Part shown: one piece after another, positions 22,296 to 33,229 of the stretch | How the letters are laid out: every line of letters starts with the position of its first letter | Position numbering within the stretch: the first letter of the stretch is position 1 | Source of the DNA: Elymus sibiricus | Taxonomy: Eukaryota; Streptophyta; Magnoliopsida; Poales; Poaceae | Assembly (NCBI GenBank): GCA_039707655.1 | Contig: CM077665.1 | Location: forward strand, 291,094,205-291,158,204 | Length of the DNA stretch: 64,000 nucleotides | Direction: 5' to 3' | Translations under genes and position numbers: made by a program | Notes under the pieces: generated by a model | What the model was told of the DNA's origin: nothing | The model's input: the letters and a program-made list of their open reading frames with translations, nothing else | The model's database searches: none

Positions 22296-24251
22296 TCACT
22301 CGGGGTGAGGCGGGACCACTGCTTCAACGAAGGTGTCCAGGTCGATGCTGTCTGCGATCCGAGTGGCAGCTTCCATGAACATCTCCATGAAGTCTTCGAC
22401 CTTGGCAGGCTTCCTGTTAGCGACCTCCAGGGACATCAGCTTCTTCTCGTCCACTCCCTTGCAGTGGACACGAACGAGTGAGAGGGCAGTGTCAGCTCCG
22501 GCTCGAGCCGCGGATTTTTTCCAAGCCTTCACTCTGCTCGGAACATCTCTTACTCAGGTGAGAGCAGATTCCAGATCCTTTGAAGGCTCTTCGTTAGAAA
22601 ATACATCCCGATCGATGTCCGATATGGCAGTGCTGAGCCTCTTCATGTACGATGTCACTTGGTCGACGCGCTCTTCCAAACGAAGAATGGCCATGGCAGC
22701 GCTATCCTTGAGTAGCTCTCGGGACGGGTCCAGCTCCTTCTCGATCTTGTCAGTCTCCTCAGCAACATCATCACAGAAATCTGGATTTCGTTGAATGAAG
22801 AAAAGAGACAGAAGTGAGAACAACTCATTCAGTCAGACACAGTTGCACGGAGATCACTCGGGAGCATTTACCTTTGACCTTTTCGGTCACAGAGTCGCCA
22901 TATTCTTCAACAAACTGCTCCAGCTCATTTTTCTTCACTGAGATGTGCTTGAGCTTAGTCTCCCACTCGGCGTATGACTTCTTCAACTCGACGAGCTCCT
23001 CCTTGGACTTCTTTGCGGCAACCTCCAGAGCTTTCTTCTCTTCTTCCAGCTTCTCGACTATTTTCAGCTTCTCCTCGGCCTCCTTGGTCTTTCGGCTAGC
23101 CTCCTTCTGGGTAGCTGCTAGATCTGCGTCTTTCTTCTTGAGGGCCGTCTTGACAGTTTCTAAAGAAATAGAATTCTTCAGCCTCTCGACAAGTTTACGA
23201 TTTTCGCCATGAAGATCTGATGAAATAGACTCAGTCGGACGGGGAGAGAGGATAGTTATTGCAACAGTCGGGCAAGATGGATATACCTTCGATTGCCTTC
23301 TTCTCCTGCTCCAGTCGGGCATTCTTAGTTTTCTCGGCTTGAAGGTTGATGCGCAGGTCGTGCACCTCCTTCTCCAAAGCTTTGTAGTGGCTCCCGAGTT
23401 CACAAACAGCCTGCAAACAGGAATTACAGGAAAAATATTGGTCAAAATTTTGACTCGGACTCTAAGAGTCCCGCCGACTGCTTCAGTCGACGGCAGTCTC
23501 GGGGACTGCACCCAGTGGGTGCGCTCAGTGCGCCCCCACTGGAAAATCAAGTACAAGGCTTTTCTTCAAGCTTAACAAACGGATCGAACATCAAATTCAT
23601 TCGGTCTCTTAGACTCCCGCCGACTGCTTCAGTCGACGGCAGCCTCGGGGACTACACCCAGTGGGTGCACTCAGTGCGCCCCCACTGGAACCCAAAGACA
23701 CCCAGCAGGTGTGCCCGGATGCAAATCCACACAAGACAAAAATAAAAAATCCCGACAGAGGAAGGTACTTATGAGAGTACTTACTCGGACATTCTTCTTC
23801 AACGCCTCACTCGCATCATACGCCGTCTTCAGTCGTTCACTCATCACCTCCAGCTGGATTAACGCCTCTTTGCTCGCTCCTAGTTGATCCTCCGGGACAT
23901 AGTGTAGCGCAAAGATGTTGGTTGTGGAGGGAGTCAACAGGGGGGATGATGTACCAGTTCCGAGTGCAGCTCCGGCTCCCGAGCTGGACCCTCGTGCTGG
24001 CACCAAGGCATCGACAGGCGATGACTCCTGCATCATGACGTCCGTGTTGGCAGAAGGGTTTGGCAGGTCAACCTTGTCGTCCACATCAATGTCGATCACT
24101 TCACGCGGAGCTGCAAGCGTTCAAGGCACTCGGAGATGAGCAAAAAGTAAACACACATAGACGTTCAAAGGCACCGAGTGAATCCAAAGCTTACCCTTTG
24201 AAGACGCAACATCGGCGTCGGCCCGCTCTTTCTCCAGAGTGTGGGGATCAG
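22296..24251 (-). pseudogene. Spliced antisense coiled-coil gene (aORF) of Tat-lineage element, 5' truncated
   Basis: Five exons can be read on the minus strand with GT-AG introns and matching phases: 24,251-24,195 (5' cut off), 24,110-23,785, 23,410-23,287, 23,216-22,872 and 22,780-22,296. Junction codons keep one continuous frame. The product is acidic at its start (IDIDVDDK), Ser/Ala-rich, then a long Lys/Glu-rich coiled coil in exon 4 (for example EEKLKIVEKLEEEKKALE), then an alpha-helical C-terminus. One TGA at 22,554-22,556 in exon 5 interrupts the frame. Antisense ORFs between pol and the 3' LTR are known in Tat-lineage elements such as Grande and Retand; their function is unknown. The promoter would have lain near the lost 3' LTR. 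Confidence 0.8.
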
Positions 24252-24292
24252 GTGAAGCATCACACAATTTCAGATTCATCATGTTCAATCCA
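24252..24292 (-). mobile_element. Athila-like element B, truncated LTR piece left of the LARD
   Basis: About 40 bp (GCATCACACAATTTCAG and following) match the reverse complement of LTR C near 3,830-3,872. Its continuation is at 38,056 on the other side of the LARD insertion. The left edge (24,245-24,257) is the fused end of the Tat element; both that element's 3' part and the rest of this LTR were deleted. Confidence 0.75.
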
Positions 24293-26539
24293 TGTGGGGA
24301 CCCTGACTCATAAGTCGTGATCACCGAATGTACGTGCACAGTGATCCCAGAGATCAATGCTCACTGAACACACAGAAACTGAATAACAAGAGTCTTACAT
24401 CCATTACGTACCGTTTTACTCAAAGATGGCCTTAATGGCCAAGTCTTCGTAAACTTGCAGCGGAAATCTTCAACGATAGCGTGAACCCATGCCATCTGCC
24501 TTAAACCTACAGGCATTCTGACTGGGAAGTGTCCTAGCTCGCATGTCCGTCACCACGGTAATCTTCTTCATAACGCGATCTTTCATGCCTGGCCAATAAA
24601 ATAACCAGTGGCAAGCCAATGAGTACTTTGAATGTACTCGCAAGCAACCCATGTTTGTAACAAGGTTCAACAGAGCATGATATAGCACTAAGTAGGTAAT
24701 TTTGCAGAAAGCTAATTTTGAGTGCAATGACATGATCAAATAACTTATGAAAGCATGCATCAACAGTTGGCAGATATCCATATGAACAAGTTATATATAT
24801 CATCATAAGCAGGGGGTTGAACATCTCATGTTCAGACATCATGTCAAGTCATCTGACTTATCTCAAGGACCATCTTTGTCACACACACACCAAGTTTTGG
24901 GGAAACATCTGGACCTAGTTTAAGAAGGGCCTCCAACTGTCCATGACCGTGGACACGGCTATTCGAATAGTTTTACACTCTGTAGAGGTTGCACGCTTTA
25001 CCCACAAGACTCGGGGAACTTCCGTGTCATCCACGACTCGCGGTATATTACATACCCGAGGTAAGCACCCGAACAATGCCTTTCCTCTGGCGACACTAAA
25101 CAAAGAGTCCACTCGATTGGTACACAGCCCTCATGATGTACATCATACGAGCCTCGCTCTAGATCGTACCATCCATGAAGGGACCAACGGTGTGCCCGGT
25201 GCCTGTAAAGACAGCGCATGGTCGCCCTACCAGGCACGACCCCGTATCAATAGTGACCACGTCACTCCCGCCACTAGTAATGCGGGCTCTCTGCCAGCAC
25301 CGACTAGAGTAATCAAAAAAGCCCCTTCCCATATAGGGGTAGAGTGGTCGCACAAGTAAGGTTGGGACGGTCAGTAGACCTTAAATCTAATCCGTTTTCG
25401 AAAACACACACACTCACACAACTTGCTCCGGTACACCACTTCTTTCTCAAGTGGTTACCCAACTCAACATCATCTCCCTCGGGCATTGATGGCACCCCAC
25501 GGGGTTTTCGAAAAGTCTTTAAAAATACTTTTGTTTCCATCACCATGCATATTCCCGTCCCATTTGTGTAGCATCAACTAAGCATCCTATCTACTCCCAC
25601 CTGCACAACCCTCATAGGAAGGTAGGGTCATGCACGATGCAAGTATCAACGGTAAAGTATCGGAGGCATCCCACCAAAGGGGGGGTGGGGTACCTTATCA
25701 ACATGATCAATTCATCGGAACAACAAGTGCTATATGACATGCAATAAAAGGGTTCATAGTCATGGTCAAAGGGCTGCTTGCCTGGCTCAGCAAAATCTTC
25801 GAGGTCTTCACATGCTTCTCGTCCACTCCGAGCACTTCGTCTACTTCGTCAACTATCGCTGGAAACAACCGCAATAAGCAACACAACAAGCAGAAAATAA
25901 AAGTGCTCTATAAATAGGAGTTTTATTTTTCTTGGACACCTCTGGTCATGAGAAAAATAACCAAGGAGGTTTCATTGGATATGGATCAAGGGTGATTTTT
26001 GAACGGTGGAAATGAAAGAATTGATGATCCTATAAGAAGTCTATAGAAAATATTTTCGTAAAAAGGAGTGGATGGTCCAAACAAATAGGGCATGATTTTA
26101 GAAACATTTGGGAAGTGGTTTCACTGGATTTGGAGTTGGGTGAATCTCCTATGATTTTCCTATGATGGAATAAATGGAAAAAGGGGCCATTTATTAGATC
26201 CAGCAGAATTGGTGAAGGGTAAAAATGTTCAACATGGCTAGACAATTTGGGCATGACATTTAGAGCTTCTGGAAATTTGAATCACTCCATTTTGAGTTTA
26301 TTTGGATCCTCTATGGATTTTACAAGAGGGGCATTTGCTAGTTCAAATTTGAATTTAAATTTGAACAGTGCAAAAACTTGCAGTGGAAAAATATGAAAGT
26401 TGTACCATTAAGTAGAATGGAATTATAGAAGAATATAGGAATTTGAATCATAAAAATTGGAGCTGAAATGGATTTGCTATGAATATAATATCTCTTTGGA
26501 AAAAGGAAATGGTAAAAGAAATTACCAAATCAACCTGGG

Positions 26540-27330
26540 CTAAATCACGCCCTGGGCGCAGGATAGCACCAGCTTTACTGGGCCGGCCCAGTGGCTCGGC
26601 CGTGCGCACGCACAGGGCCGCGTCGGAGGCGTATTCTTATGAATACGTCTCCTTCGCGGGGAGGCGCGGAAGGCGGATGGCGCCTCCACTTATGCGCGGG
26701 CCCGGCCATCGGGTCGCCTACAGGCGGGGCCCGCCTGGCAGGCTCATCCCGCTCCGCCCGCTCGAACAGGGGCGAGGCAGGGCAGGCGGGGCCGAGCGTG
26801 TGCCGGCATCGTTTCGGCGGCTCCGGCCACCGTAGGCGATGCCCCGACCACCGTAGGGCTCGGGGTGGAGTCCCGCATCCGTCTGGGTGCGCCATTTTCG
26901 CCGGGGGCACCGGGGAGGTCGGGCCTCGGCCGTAGGCGGAGTCCGGCGACGGGCGTCCGTGGGAGCCGCGCTCCGGCCACCGGAAGGGAGGAAAGGAGTG
27001 CGGGGAAAGCTTTCCGCGACGCTGGATTGTTCTGGTGGAGCTTAGAAGAGAGGGCGGGCTCGGGCGAGCTCGGATTTGGGCGAGGCCAAGGCGGCGCCAT
27101 GGCGGCCATGGTGGAAGGGGTCGAGCTCGGGAGCTCCCGTGGCTTTGCTAGGGGCCTGGGGGATGGAAAAGGAGCGGACTAGGGTGTCCAGGGTGCTCGG
27201 GGGGGGGGGGGGGGGGGACAGGTAAAGCAAGGGGGCGACGGGAGGTCTCGGGCGCACCTCGGATGCCCTCTGGGCGCGGCGAGCACGCGTTCTAGAGCCG
27301 CGTTGGAGCTATCCTAGCGTCTGGGAGGGG
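26540..27330. other. GC-rich, CpG-dense block within LARD 3' LTR
   Basis: Sharp change from AT-rich DNA to strongly GC-rich DNA, with open frames in several phases on both strands that are composition artefacts (Arg/Gly/Pro-rich). The same block is in the other LTR at about 35,470-36,260. It could be the promoter or 5' leader of the minus-strand transcript. Confidence 0.7.
27199..27217 (+). repeat. Homopolymer run of 19 G
   Basis: The equivalent site in the partner LTR (about 36,130-36,136) has 7 G. Either replication slippage after insertion or a sequencing/assembly effect. Confidence 0.9.
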
Positions 27331-29134
27331 CGTGGGAGGCAAGAAGGGATTCCCTGGCGCATGGGGATGCTCTACAGAAGCTGGTCGCGAGCTACAGGAC
27401 AACTCTTGTCGGGAGAGCACCGTTTCTGCTTGTCTGTTGCGTGGTCACCACGCTAGGGCATGTCTACGACATCTTTTGGGTCGGCCAAAGTTGTCTGGGG
27501 TGTGGGGCATGCATGCAGGAGAGTAATGGTGGAGTTTCAAAGGAATTTGAGCTGGCTGAGATGGGTTTTTACTGCTGGCAAGATTGCAGCAGCAAACTTG
27601 GGGCTCCTCCAAGGTGTTTTTACTGTGGTCCACTTGGAACAAAACCATGTCTAGTGGCCTCCAGTATGGAAGGACTACATGTACACCAAATTTCAAATCA
27701 GGGAGATAAGAGGGCAAGGTACTTGTAGTACAAAGCTAGATTTACTGCCATAATTTGGTTTTAGATGATTTGCTCATATTTTCCACATGAGCATGCCATC
27801 TCTGGGTTTGGATTGATGCAATAGCATGAAAATGAGGTTGTGGCAAAGTTTGGGGGCATCTGCATGTACTGAATAATGGTGGAGGGGAAGAAGAGGTCTT
27901 GCCATGGTAAAAAGAGAGGGAAAATGGGGGAGTTACCCCCCAATAATTGATCAGAGGCCATGACCAAGTTACTAGAGGTAAAATGAGGTTAGAATATGCT
28001 GTGGTAAAAAGTTGGAGGCAAGGGGAATCTACTTGGGTCAACTTTGCTTGTCCACTAGTTTATGGCTTAAGGTGTTTGATGCTGTTCTAGGGCACCTAGG
28101 GGTATCCAATGGCCCTGAGATTTACCAGGGGTAAATGGTGAGTCCATTTGGTGCTGATCACAAGTTTTGAGGTGATTTGAAGAAAGTTTGCAATATAAAC
28201 TTGGTAAACCCTATGATTCAACAAAATCAGGTTTCTGTAGATACAGTTAGGTTAAACTAATCTCCTTGATGCACAACTTAGTGTAACATCATTATTTAGG
28301 GATTAGTACATTTCCAATAGGTTTGGGGTCAATAGGAGAAACTTCACAATGTAAAGTTGTTCAAATTTGATCCTGGACAGAGAGGGTATTGGAAAAATTT
28401 AGTGAAGAAAAACAATTGAGATTGAGATGAAACTTGGTAAGATGATCACGTATGTCATATGTGACATTCTAGAATTTTCCTGGAATTATTTGAGAATATT
28501 TCTTATAGAAATATTTCAAATGCTTGATTTAAGCAGAAAGGGTTTTGGAGGGTTTTGTCCAATATTTTGAACATGACCATGTGTTTAAACTCTTATATAT
28601 GGAAAATATGTGTCCATTGAGTTTACCTAAATTTTCTAAAATATTATTAAAGCATTTAAATAATTTTTCCCTTTAAAAGACCATTTCTGGATTTAAGGAA
28701 AAGTCTTTAAATAAAATAGGAAAATAATCTTTAAAAATAATATTTGGTGTTTTTGGGAAGTCATATATATAGTAGGTTTCAAATAAAGCCTTTGGTGAAA
28801 AAGGATCCACGCAATTTGAGGACTTGCAGTGCAAACCTCAACTCATGGGTTTTGAAAACCTACTTTGAATAAACCCTTTTTGGTCAAAATAAATTTTGAT
28901 AAAAATAGTTTTAGGTCCTATTCACATGGTATGATCATTGGACAAGAGTTTAGATCAAGGAAAAGAGTTTTGAGAGTAGGAGGAAGTTTTATGAATATAG
29001 AGCACTAGCAAGCAATCAAACAAGCAAGCAAATAGCACACAAGCCAAGCATTCATAGGCACTCAAAAAGTTTTAATTGGCCCTAATTTTTGAGTCATGTT
29101 AACTTAGTCATGAGGCAAAACACAGGGTGTGACA

Positions 29135-29150
29135 GACCTACCCCCCTTAC
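29135..29150 (-). promoter_or_regulatory. Polypurine tract of LARD element
   Basis: Minus strand GTAAGGGGGGTAGGTC lies directly before the 3' LTR start TGTCACACC. This fixes the element's orientation. Confidence 0.85.
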
Positions 29151-32100
29151 AAGAATCTCGTCCCCGAGATTCCTAGGCTAGGCGTAGAAGAGATGCGAAA
29201 ATTCATGGGTGAGGTAGTCTTCACGTTCCATGTTGTTCCTTCTCCGATGTGGTTGCTCCATTGGATCTTGAAGTGCCTGATGATATGTCTTTGAGTGCAT
29301 CGTTGACTTGGTCTAAGGGTGAACGGGGTTCGGGCATGGGCCTGGCTTGCGTGTGTATTCCAACGTCAGAATACGTGGCAAAGTAGTGTGTCAATGGGAT
29401 GGTACCGGGTTTATGCACGCTGGTTAGTGACATCTAGATGTCTTGGGTTAGAATAGAAGGGTCGAGTCTTGGTGTAGCTTTCATCGACGGGGAAGTTCTC
29501 GAGTGCCTTAAGGCAGGCTATCTTCAGTCGCAGGTGTCTTCATCCTCGAGAACGTTGAGGCGCGTCGTTGTAGGATTCTCGTAGAGATCTTCTGCTTGAG
29601 TAAGCTGCCCAGGTGTGTTCTTCATTTATCTTCGGCCATTTGTCTTCGTCGTTACAGACGCGCGTTTCTGGAGGGTCTTCGAGTGTCTGGTATACTAGTC
29701 TCTTCGTAGCCATTGTGGGAAGGTTTCTGAGGGGTTCTAAATAAGCTGGCTATCCTGAGGTATAGAACAGCCATCTAGTCCCCAAGGTCTAAGGCTTGGC
29801 AAGCGGGGTGAACTACCTTTGTCAGGTGTTTCACCATGATCCAGTAAGGATCGTGTCCTTGATTGGACTAAAATGGGGCTAATAATGAAGTCATGACAGT
29901 CGTTTCAATCCGTTCCAGATGTCTGAAGAGAGTTGGGACGTCATGTTCATCGTACATCATCAAAGCGGTGAGGGGTGCTATCAACTTCTCGGTTCCTTCC
30001 TAGTCAGGAACTGATATGTGACTACTTAAAACAAGGGGCTTCATAATCCTCTTGATGTGCAAGGTCTTCATCGTGCTTGGACGTTGGTGCTTCTTGGTAT
30101 AGTCTAGTTGATGTAGTCGGTCGAGGAGCGGTGGTTGACTTCTCCTGCTTCTTCTTCTTCGTCGTGGCTTCTTAACCATAGTGGTTCTTCATCTTGCTTG
30201 GGTAAGAATGTCTTCTGATGCTGGGAGGGTGCTTCAAGGGGTCCAACTTTTTCAGGGTAAAACCTTACACTTGAGAAGCAAGACAGTTGGAGCTCCTGGG
30301 GCTGGTCCAAACAGGACTAAGGTGTTCCTTCTCTTACTGGGTAAATAAGTATGTCATCCCGGAGGATATCAACCTATTCCCCCAAGTATCACATAAACAC
30401 ATTGCTCATGGGATATGCGAGAGGAGCAGGCATTAGTTCCGGATGGTCACTAGTTCAGGGGTTCGTGATCCAACGTAATCTAGTTCTTCGTGTCCATCTT
30501 CCCTGTGGACAGGTTTGGTGGTGGTTGAGGTGGAGTATCGACCATGGTCTAAGGACTTATAGTCCAAGGCCTATGGTCATAATCCGACCGTGTTACGGCT
30601 CGGTGAAGCTTATTGAGTTTCAAGGAGCTTAGGATGTGAGTGAACGTCTATCATCTTATCCTTGAGCACAGTTCTTAGATGCCAATAGTCCTACCTATTG
30701 CTCCAAACAAAATCATCCTGCATCATCGAAGGTATTATCTTATATAAGTCAACTCCAACATCACTCATGCTATTCAACTCCAAGGTTCGAGAGAAGGACT
30801 AAACCAAAATCTCATATGTTATTCTACAACTAACTCAAATATATCCCTATGTAAAAATCCTCGGGAAGCATACAAGCCGCTAAGCTTGATTGTGATACTA
30901 CAAATCCAAGTGTTCAACTAATGTATCCAAGGTCTGAGATGTTGCATCTCTATGCTAAGGAAACACGTAGTATACCAATCCAAGATATTGTTTCCTTCCT
31001 ACGAATCCAATTAACCCGTCTACTAATCCCATCAAGCATCGCATGATTTATCACTTCTACAAAATCCAATTTTGATGGAGTTTCACATAATCTTCTAGAG
31101 TTCCTATAATCCCTAAATCCTTGAAAGAACTATCTTATCGTAGTACATCCACCAATTTCCATCATGCTGATCTAGTAAACTCCAAGGTTAGGTGCATATA
31201 GAACCCTGAATCATATCGGACAACAATCTAGTGTTTATAGTTTATCTCCCACCGAGAAACATGGTATTAAGATCAAGATCATCAGACTAAATCCAAATTA
31301 CTCCGAACCATTTAGTCTTGCTTAAGACCATCACTCTATTAGGATTACCTATTTAAATCCAATTCTCAATTCCATCGAGAACTCCCACTTGCTACTCCAA
31401 GTCATTGTTGTAACATCACAAATCCATGTCTATTACTTATCAGAATCAAGTTACCATGCCACCAAGAATTTCCAACATGTGACCCCAATTGTCCTACTAA
31501 ATCCAAGTTACGCAAGGGAGAAGTAATTTATGCTACTCTATCAACTTGATCCACCAAGTTCGTTTACCAACATAAGGGTCTTATGATACACCAAGGGGTC
31601 TCAACTGCTTCCTCAAGATATCTATTACAACCTCGTCAAATTACCAACCTACTAATTACGTATCCCCAAAACAATCTTCCCTATGGCATCATCCGTTCAA
31701 GTGATGGCTTAGGAATAAAAGGTGTTTGTCCACTACGATCACTAGTCCCATATTGAACCCAGTGCTAAGCAGGGTTTATAGAGGCTCGACTGGCGTTCTG
31801 GCAAATCCATGTATTAAACATGAGATCAGAGGCTTGAGCTGGGGAAGCTTGTGAGGTCTAGGTTGCGCTAGGGAGGGGTTTGCAATCTTGAGGGAAGAGC
31901 ATAACTCTATGGGGTTGTGTCTGGTTGGGTACGTTGTAGTCGAAGTCTTTGGTGTCAGTTGTTTGTCGAGGTGGATCCTTGGTGTATCTGGTCTTGCTGG
32001 TCTTCAGTTGACGAGAGGGGGAAGAGGGAAAGTAGCATAGAGGAGCGTGCCTAAGGGCGTGGTATAGTGCAAGTGCAATCAAACAAGTGCTGAAAAGGCA

Positions 32101-33212
32101 AAACACACTTATTAAGATAAGGTGGGTGCTTAGTCGCGTACTTGTTGCCTGGGGCAAAAGTGCGACTTACACCAAAGCACAAACAAGCAAAAACAAGCAA
32201 CACACAATCATGGTTCTATCAGAACCATCATACGGACTCGACTTCGCATGGGGGATACACGACTCATCCTACCCTAGGGGTCCTCGGACTCAGTAGTCGT
32301 GCTTGTTTCGTGTCTTGGAGAGGAGTCCGCTCAGTCTTCTGGGTCTTCTTCAGGTGTCGCGATGTCTCTGGTTGTTGTTCGTCGAAACGATCTGGGTTGT
32401 GCCTGAAAAGTCCTTGACAACTTTGGGTCTGGTGAGTTGACGACGAAGGTGATTCCTCATGGTTGTCGTTGATAGGGTCTTCTGGTGTCCTCGTAATCGT
32501 GTGAATGCCTTCTTGTCTTCTGAGACATCGAGGGTTCTAGATAGGCAATCTTTTATGTAATGACATTAACAAGGCATGATAGAGATCTAACTTGTCGGTC
32601 ATGTTGATAATATCGACACCGAGAGCGGGGGATGAAGAGAACCGTTTTCCTGCTCACTGTGGTGAGGCGGACCAAATGGCAAGGTTCTCATCCACCGGCG
32701 GTTGCCGACACAACAATGAAAAGGACATGGTTGCTCTATTAGCGATGCATATCATGACATTGCATGTCTTGTGCCCTGGTCATCGAAGGCCAAGGTGGCA
32801 TCACCCTGGGGCATTGTCGAGGGTGTCACCATCTTCTGAGTCTTGATATCCTCATTCCTCGAGAAGGTATCTTCTGTCGGTATCTTCTTGTCTGGTGTCG
32901 CCAACTTGTGTCCAAGATATGTGGGCACTCGTTTGGCGAGGTGGCTTCCTTCCAGGTTACCCATGAGGATTTCAAGGAATCCAGTGGTCAGGGGCTCAAG
33001 GGTACTATCGATCGTTTGCAAGGTTTTGAAAAGTAGATGAGGAGAGCCAAAAGAAAAATGGTGGAAGTGCTAAGGCACAATCCTTTAGTTTCTTTGGAAG
33101 CTTAGAGGAGGTAAGAAATATGGTAGTCTTGGCAAGTGATTTGAAGGGTCTGGGAAAACAGTTTTGTCCTAACTAACGTCCATGCTAACTAAGGGCTTCC
33201 TACAGTCAGGAT

Positions 33213-33225
33213 GGCTCTGATACCA
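33213..33225 (-). promoter_or_regulatory. Primer-binding site of LARD element
   Basis: Minus strand TGGTATCAGAGCC, complementary to the 3' end of initiator tRNA-Met, four bases inside the 5' LTR end. Confidence 0.9.
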
Positions 33226-33229
33226 GCTC

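Larger units (their letters stand above)
24293..29134 (-). mobile_element. 3' LTR of LARD-type (Sukkula-like) element
   Basis: A 4,842-bp LTR; minus strand start TGTCACACCCTGTG at 29,134, end GGTCCCCACA at 24,293. The partner is 33,230-38,055. In the 1.3 kb I compared, the pair differs at roughly 1-2% of positions, so this is a recent insertion. It contains the 12-bp palindrome CTATTCGAATAG at 24,959-24,970, a GC-rich block at about 26,540-27,330 and a 19-G run at 27,199-27,217. No coding capacity. The size and lack of genes fit large retrotransposon derivatives (LARDs) known from barley and relatives. Confidence 0.88.
29135..33229 (-). mobile_element. Non-coding internal domain of LARD-type element
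   Basis: 4.1 kb with no gag, protease, RT, RNase H or integrase motif in any frame. It carries only the priming sites at its ends. Such an element must use proteins supplied by an autonomous relative. Composition varies: TCTTCG-rich at the 3' side, AT-rich at about 30,650-31,700. Confidence 0.85.

Noticed and set aside
24943..25359. 138-codon open frame on + in LARD LTR
   Set aside because: Shortened in the partner LTR by a single change (ends at 34,158), no motif, lies antisense to the LTR transcript; chance frame.
26575..27182. Arg/Gly/Pro-rich open frames on both strands in the LARD LTR GC-rich block
   Set aside because: Overlapping frames in several phases, repeated in the other LTR, no domain; they result from high GC and absence of stop-rich sequence.
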